Made by a program: the position numbers and the translations under genes. Shown piece after piece: positions 61,501 to 64,000 of a stretch of DNA of 64,000 bases (within the stretch, counting starts at the first letter, position 1; every line of letters starts with the position of its first letter). Source of the DNA: JBHJHP01 sp042219825 (GTDB lineage: Bacteria; Bacteroidota; Bacteroidia; Bacteroidales; UBA5342); the NCBI RefSeq assembly GCF_042219825.1, contig NZ_JBHJHQ010000004.1, forward strand, positions 496,001 through 560,000. Direction: 5' to 3'. Under the pieces are notes generated by a model. It ran no database searches and was not told where the DNA came from. It worked only from the letters and a program-made list of their open reading frames with translations.

Positions 61501-64000
61501 CCGGTTAATCTGGCTGAACCTTTGGATCAGTGGATTGTAAATGCTGATATGAACGATACCTTGCCGGTTCTTATTAATGGATATAACCTGCAACATGAAC
61601 GGTTGAAAAGCATCGGATTCCAATATAAACCACAAAGTTCATCTACATGGACAACATTATACTGGTGGGTAAATGATCCGCTGTTGGCCAATAATGATGC
61701 TGTTGAAGATACGTTTAGTCTAAGTGGCAGCAGCAATGCACGTTTGCAGTGGAATATGTCTGAACTCAGAGACAGGGCATACGATTTAAGAGCTGTAACC
61801 TATTGTAATGATGGTAACAAGAATTATTCTGATGTAAAAGCAGGTATTCTGGACGGCATCAGGCCTTCTGTATTTGGGCATCCGCAACCTTCGGATGGTA
61901 TATTATCTGCCGGAGAAGATATCTCTGTTCAATTTAGTGAGGAGATAGAAACAGGTTTACTGACTTCAGAAAACTTTGTGGTCAAGGGCGTTCTGAATGG
62001 CTATGAAATCGATCACCAGGCAAGTCTCGGGTTTGATGGATCAGCGTCCTATGCCACCGTTCCTGCCGGTGTAAACCTCTCATATAAATCGTTTACACTT
62101 GAATTCTGGGCAAAAACAACAGGGGACGGAACTTTCTTTTCATATGGTTCTCCGGATCAATCTGTTGGATTGGAAATATCAGGTGGAAATAGTCTGACAG
62201 CTTATCTTGGAACGGAATCTGCATCAGGTTCTGTTAGTACAGATACAGAAAACTGGCATCATTATGCGTTTGTATACGATCTTGATGGAAACAGGTTTAA
62301 GATTTATCTGGATGATGAGGAAGTTATAATTCACGATATGCCGGATACTTATTTATATGGAGGAAACGGGCCCTTAAATTTTGGAACGTCATTGGCAAAT
62401 GTTAAATTCCTGAACGGAAATATGCATGATGTAAGAATATACAGCGAAGCCAGAAATCTTTCTGTGGTATATTCCGAGATGTATAATGCACCTGCATTTA
62501 CTGATCCTTCCTTAATAGGATACTGGCCAATGGATGATGCAACAGGAACTCTTGCTGAGGATATTGCCGAAAACAGGCATGCAGAAATAAATGGAGCAGA
62601 ATGGAGTGTTGATCCCAAAGGAAAAGCGGTAAATATCGGTTCAGATAGTTATATTTCACTGGATGCGACACTGATTCCGGTTAGCCAGGATGAGGATTAT
62701 ACCATTGAATTCTGGTTCAAGGCAGATATTCAGTCTGACACTGCAGCATTGTTCAGTTGTGGTATACAGGGAAAATCCAGACCTGAACATTGTCTTGAAA
62801 TTGCTGCATTACCGAATGGTCATCTCATGCTTGGAACCATGAATGGTAATATGGAAATAACCTCATTCAACACTTTTGATAATACATGGCATAAATTTGC
62901 ATTGACAGTTTCACGGATTGGTGAAGCAAAAGTTTACCTTGATGGTGAAATCACGTGGACCGTAACTAATAGTCAGGTCAATGGATTTGCAGGTTATGAA
63001 ATACTCATTGGTGCAATAAAACGGCGTACTGCTTCCGAATTTGATGGTGAGGTGATGCATTATTTCAATGGTTTGGTGGATGAGATGCGCATCTGGAATG
63101 CAGAAATTAAGGAAAATGAATTGTCGCTGAACAGCAATAACAGGCTGACTGGCAGTGAAACAGGGCTGATTGCATATTACCCGTTTGAACAGTATGAAAA
63201 GGATAACTTTGATCAGCTTGTACAGCATGATTCAAAAACTGATGCATCAAAGATCAGTGCTGAGGCTATTTTTACAGGATCGGTAACATTCTCTGATGAT
63301 GCACCAAATATTAAGGATGTTAAACCGGCAGAGGAAGTGCCTGTAATCTTTACAGCCAACGGAGATAAGATTATACTCACACCTGATGTTGATCCTGAGC
63401 GCATTGAAAAGTGTATTCTGGATATTTCTGTCGTTGGTGTTGAGGACCTTCATGGAAACTCTATTGCATCACCTGCAAAATGGAGTGCTTATGTTCATCA
63501 GAATAATCTTTTATGGTCGTCATCTGAAGTTGAAGCCGAAAAGATGGTTGGTGAAACAGGAACCTTCGACGTCTTAGTTTATAACAAGGGTGGTGCTGTT
63601 GAAAGCTTTTTGATCACAAATCTTCCGGACTGGTTAACCGTAAATGAGTCGTCAGGCAGCATTGATCCGGAAAGTGAAAAGCATATTGAATTTACAATAT
63701 CCGGCGCATTAAATATTGGAGACTATCAAACAGCGGTTTATCTCACATCTACTGATGGTTTTGATGAGAAGTTGAATGTCAACGTGAAAGTAAGAGGTGA
63801 AGATGTGAAATGGAGCATAGAGGATCAGGAATTTGAATATTCCATGTCTGTTTTTGGTAAACTGATCATTAATGGTCAGGTTTCAACGGATATTGATGAC
63901 AGGGTTGGCGCTTTTGTTGGAGACGAATGTCGAGGCGTATGTAATTTGAAATATTACAGCGATTATAACATCTATCTTGTGCCTATCCAGATTTATGCCA
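55567..64000 (+). CDS. giant secreted LamG/FN3 surface protein, partial
   Basis: One frame is open from ATG 55567 to the window edge, at least 2,811 codons. Residues 1-21 are a signal peptide (MKRIYLTLLLFISILTISFSQ). Order of parts: LamG-like jelly-roll about 35-235; four FN3-like domains about 301-700 (…NIYLHWDKS…, …KLVFSWTESSEA…, …NIRIDWDF…, …RVVLEWAVDPD…); a second LamG about 740-920; carboxypeptidase-regulatory-like domains near 1020 and 1116; an unassigned middle with Ser/Thr-rich strands near 1495-1540 and 1718-1798; a Big_5-like domain near 2098; LamG three and four about 2150-2520; and a BACON-like domain about 2645-2750. Probably exported and cell-surface or secreted by T9SS, but any sorting signal lies beyond the window. 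Confidence 0.85.
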   Translation, partial: MKRIYLTLLLFISILTISFSQTCISNASELEEPFFAADFERNSYVRISNGNDDTRGMQVYHDEDFTVDIWVYPQFSKDASNYYFIYSYGKWDDDHNSFFVAFESKDHSGDKWAIRVSDGNDDGSNSDLLWKFTPDYYEANFHNKWTHICVVLDSPSDKDGDATVKLYVNGSYKSSQTGFDMISYGSGDSEISYQKYSYLGEGLSPYTSYNEAFYGYMSGLRLWDRALTSTEIQYVKNKTFFDINSFIPEYQYLFNSLRVNMYRDVNNNNNIASTTYDALGIGMVEYNIPAHYNEHHPANPVKPYNLTLTENCDNIYLHWDKSVFSGTSAILRRQISPIEEYDFTLLCQTNADYYQDNSIEKETEYEYKVESRWYNPDNPLNTVQGIYISEGELIRGRSKAYAYPRNFSVEDDQTCNGKLVFSWTESSEAIYGYSIFSKTSDESWNLVTDITDKGTTNYAYDVPDQQYGEPVTYAIEARNDGCTYFEDGGDVLARTNKPCTENPQNITASEEAGNIRIDWDFTQPASALATGFRIYRRVVNGNTILIDELENQPNVRIYIDESAGSCIEYEYMIQAVNSCTYDTHNGESAWSAGFNKSLDFTDVFIPESIDASKGYFNDRVVLEWAVDPDQRPDINAFEIYRKSSKANSFTLLSTVTNPNATEYVDKDLDANVLYQYKIIARAECNSSYEYSEEQFTEGFRTNVGIVSGKTSFAGGNAVQGVEIRVESNYFSPSHCIYQDGSTEPLYFVKTLNDLDSLQTKPFGFEAWIKPERLNFTLLSAGAFKLYFLEGIPVVKIAEKVNENIFTSILSGSDAIPTGQWTHVAINVSPTEISLFVNGQQKASKTAGFRSWTAVNITGFEAGDTTFVIGIGDNNYKGYLDEVRFWNTERPEEDIYRDYKRILTGEEKDLISYLRMDEGFGNSTYDVSNIRGNYHKNHFAADTIIWSTQVPPEELLHVSGITDEYGNYKISSIRYDGSGGTFRIIPMLGVHEFDPADIELFIGDNSPVHNKIDFTDISSFVVKGKIVYEGTNFPVKDVYIKVDGDYVKGADNMPVATKEDGTYQVDVPIGQHYIEVEKNGHTFISAYYPGKDSNGDILKHYFNVPIDNLNFYDKTRVKLIGKVVGGPVEAAKQSGSVNNPAKNNLGVVEITLTSLGEQYNLPNGKRDTTFYTSPNDGNFEIDLLPEVYKPKDALSIGNTTYKFNRDEDLTTIDLRNVFNEKYVVDSVYETNPDGSETLVGVDTVLIYNQERNWIWRNTPELEVYNGNGSSLLGDSIILYDNGLGEYAPLIIASTASDGMPEYKFGHPSYTMGNPYSLLIVAIESYENNDQPEVVDKVPVTDGEVYIMNDCAVNSDNYSIGLNEEGYAIYRFSAGMPNLANPYTHNMDIQLMVDNVAYQWSEAPLVCYVFGAVPTGNNFVTKGPDKVDFILRDPPGSNSYAFFEEGFTTTEVNTTNLINGWEQETSLVHMLGVRIATQAGSPFFSVQNEFKSDNSIGVTVQTGLNWGTGSSESTTVTYNQGFSTSESADYVGDMGDVFFGRSTNMIYGLATFLQVLKPGDALDQGTLKDSVDFDGTTYCIGQRKGLRMSPEVKTTFVYTQNHIENALIPNLIMLRNLFFTSHPGNYVSHVVSQDDSRYLSNNDDEILWGSDATPDDPHNGLSYTYMPDNDAEGHPKWDSDSVRFYNQQIAQWESKLRLNEKQKVKAKKFKSETGIPENVSFDAGTSYEASIENSVDSTETSSFEYEMNAGLALELGFSINKFGFRLETKQTWHLDYTHDSETTTTQNNTVGFVLADEDAGDYYTVDIRECQSGNGPVFRTRGGQSSCPYEGVTLSKYYKPGEVLNEATMQIEKPSISAPQQFVSGVPETEPAVFTLELANTSETNDDGWYILMADPSSNPDGAKIYVDGTSMGAEGKAILLPAGKTIYKTVEVYKGKSDVDEYNDLAMIIHSQCQFDPTNFWEDIADTVLLSAHFVPSCSPVNLAEPLDQWIVNADMNDTLPVLINGYNLQHERLKSIGFQYKPQSSSTWTTLYWWVNDPLLANNDAVEDTFSLSGSSNARLQWNMSELRDRAYDLRAVTYCNDGNKNYSDVKAGILDGIRPSVFGHPQPSDGILSAGEDISVQFSEEIETGLLTSENFVVKGVLNGYEIDHQASLGFDGSASYATVPAGVNLSYKSFTLEFWAKTTGDGTFFSYGSPDQSVGLEISGGNSLTAYLGTESASGSVSTDTENWHHYAFVYDLDGNRFKIYLDDEEVIIHDMPDTYLYGGNGPLNFGTSLANVKFLNGNMHDVRIYSEARNLSVVYSEMYNAPAFTDPSLIGYWPMDDATGTLAEDIAENRHAEINGAEWSVDPKGKAVNIGSDSYISLDATLIPVSQDEDYTIEFWFKADIQSDTAALFSCGIQGKSRPEHCLEIAALPNGHLMLGTMNGNMEITSFNTFDNTWHKFALTVSRIGEAKVYLDGEITWTVTNSQVNGFAGYEILIGAIKRRTASEFDGEVMHYFNGLVDEMRIWNAEIKENELSLNSNNRLTGSETGLIAYYPFEQYEKDNFDQLVQHDSKTDASKISAEAIFTGSVTFSDDAPNIKDVKPAEEVPVIFTANGDKIILTPDVDPERIEKCILDISVVGVEDLHGNSIASPAKWSAYVHQNNLLWSSSEVEAEKMVGETGTFDVLVYNKGGAVESFLITNLPDWLTVNESSGSIDPESEKHIEFTISGALNIGDYQTAVYLTSTDGFDEKLNVNVKVRGEDVKWSIEDQEFEYSMSVFGKLIINGQVSTDIDDRVGAFVGDECRGVCNLKYYSDYNIYLVPIQIYA

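Noticed and set aside
55799..63577. Short frames on both strands across the giant gene
   Set aside because: All are shadows; the plus-strand giant frame is open throughout with coherent domains.
1..64000. tRNA, rRNA, CRISPR arrays, prophage and insertion sequence genes
   Set aside because: Looked for in all gaps and by product; none could be supported.

Overview
The window reads as a chromosomal segment of a Bacteroidota bacterium, most likely order Bacteroidales or the related marine Marinilabiliales. Four things point there. The DNA is AT-rich with short gaps. Several promoters fit the Bacteroidota -33 (TTG/TTTG) and -7 (TAnnTTTG) pattern. Families largely confined to this phylum are present (DUF4270, DUF4301, DUF5723, DUF4105, a short GT5 glycogen synthase domain, OmpA/beta-propeller proteins of the T9SS type). 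Anaerobic chemistry is present too (2-oxoacid:ferredoxin oxidoreductase, class I hybrid cluster protein, radical-SAM lysine aminomutase). No rRNA, tRNA, CRISPR array, prophage or transposase gene was seen.

Layout. 1-10 kb: end of a TonB-dependent receptor, a cupin-type regulator with an acyl-CoA ligase, a class IV aminotransferase, a TPR protein, a ClC-type chloride transporter, a Spy-like periplasmic protein, a HAD phosphatase, a radical SAM protein and DUF4301. 10-15 kb: a four-subunit 2-oxoacid:ferredoxin oxidoreductase operon and a sodium:alanine-type symporter with a large inserted domain. 15-21 kb: a three-gene envelope operon (OmpA/propeller protein, lipoprotein, DUF5723 barrel). 21-28 kb: DUF4105, lipA, a LOG-like protein, an orphan xseB, dnaA and an alpha-glucan phosphorylase. 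28-35 kb: a small unknown gene with ablA-ablB (N-acetyl-beta-lysine, an osmolyte), then an HcpR-type regulator divergent from a ferredoxin gene and hcp (nitrosative stress), with a perfect palindrome between them.

34-40 kb: a minus-strand run made of a GH16-like protein without catalytic acids, a KdsD-like SIS isomerase, a PfkB sugar kinase and a sugar nucleotidyltransferase. This is the best candidate for an undescribed sugar-activation module. menE and a small unknown protein lie upstream. 40-44 kb: short glycogen synthase, DUF4270 lipoprotein, glmS. 44-47.5 kb: an ars operon (arsR, CxxC thioredoxin-like protein, PF03773 permease, arsC, acr3) with an operator-like palindrome. 47.5-55 kb: a large TlpA-like protein, an Lgt-like membrane protein fused to a predicted beta-barrel, a hairpin-containing repeat element, a CNNM/CBS protein and a sodium:solute symporter. 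55.6-64 kb: one giant open frame of more than 2,800 codons running off the window, a LamG/FN3 surface protein.

Several starts were moved downstream of the longest possible frame because a better ATG, signal peptide or promoter position supports it. Functions rest on reading translated motifs; no database search was run.
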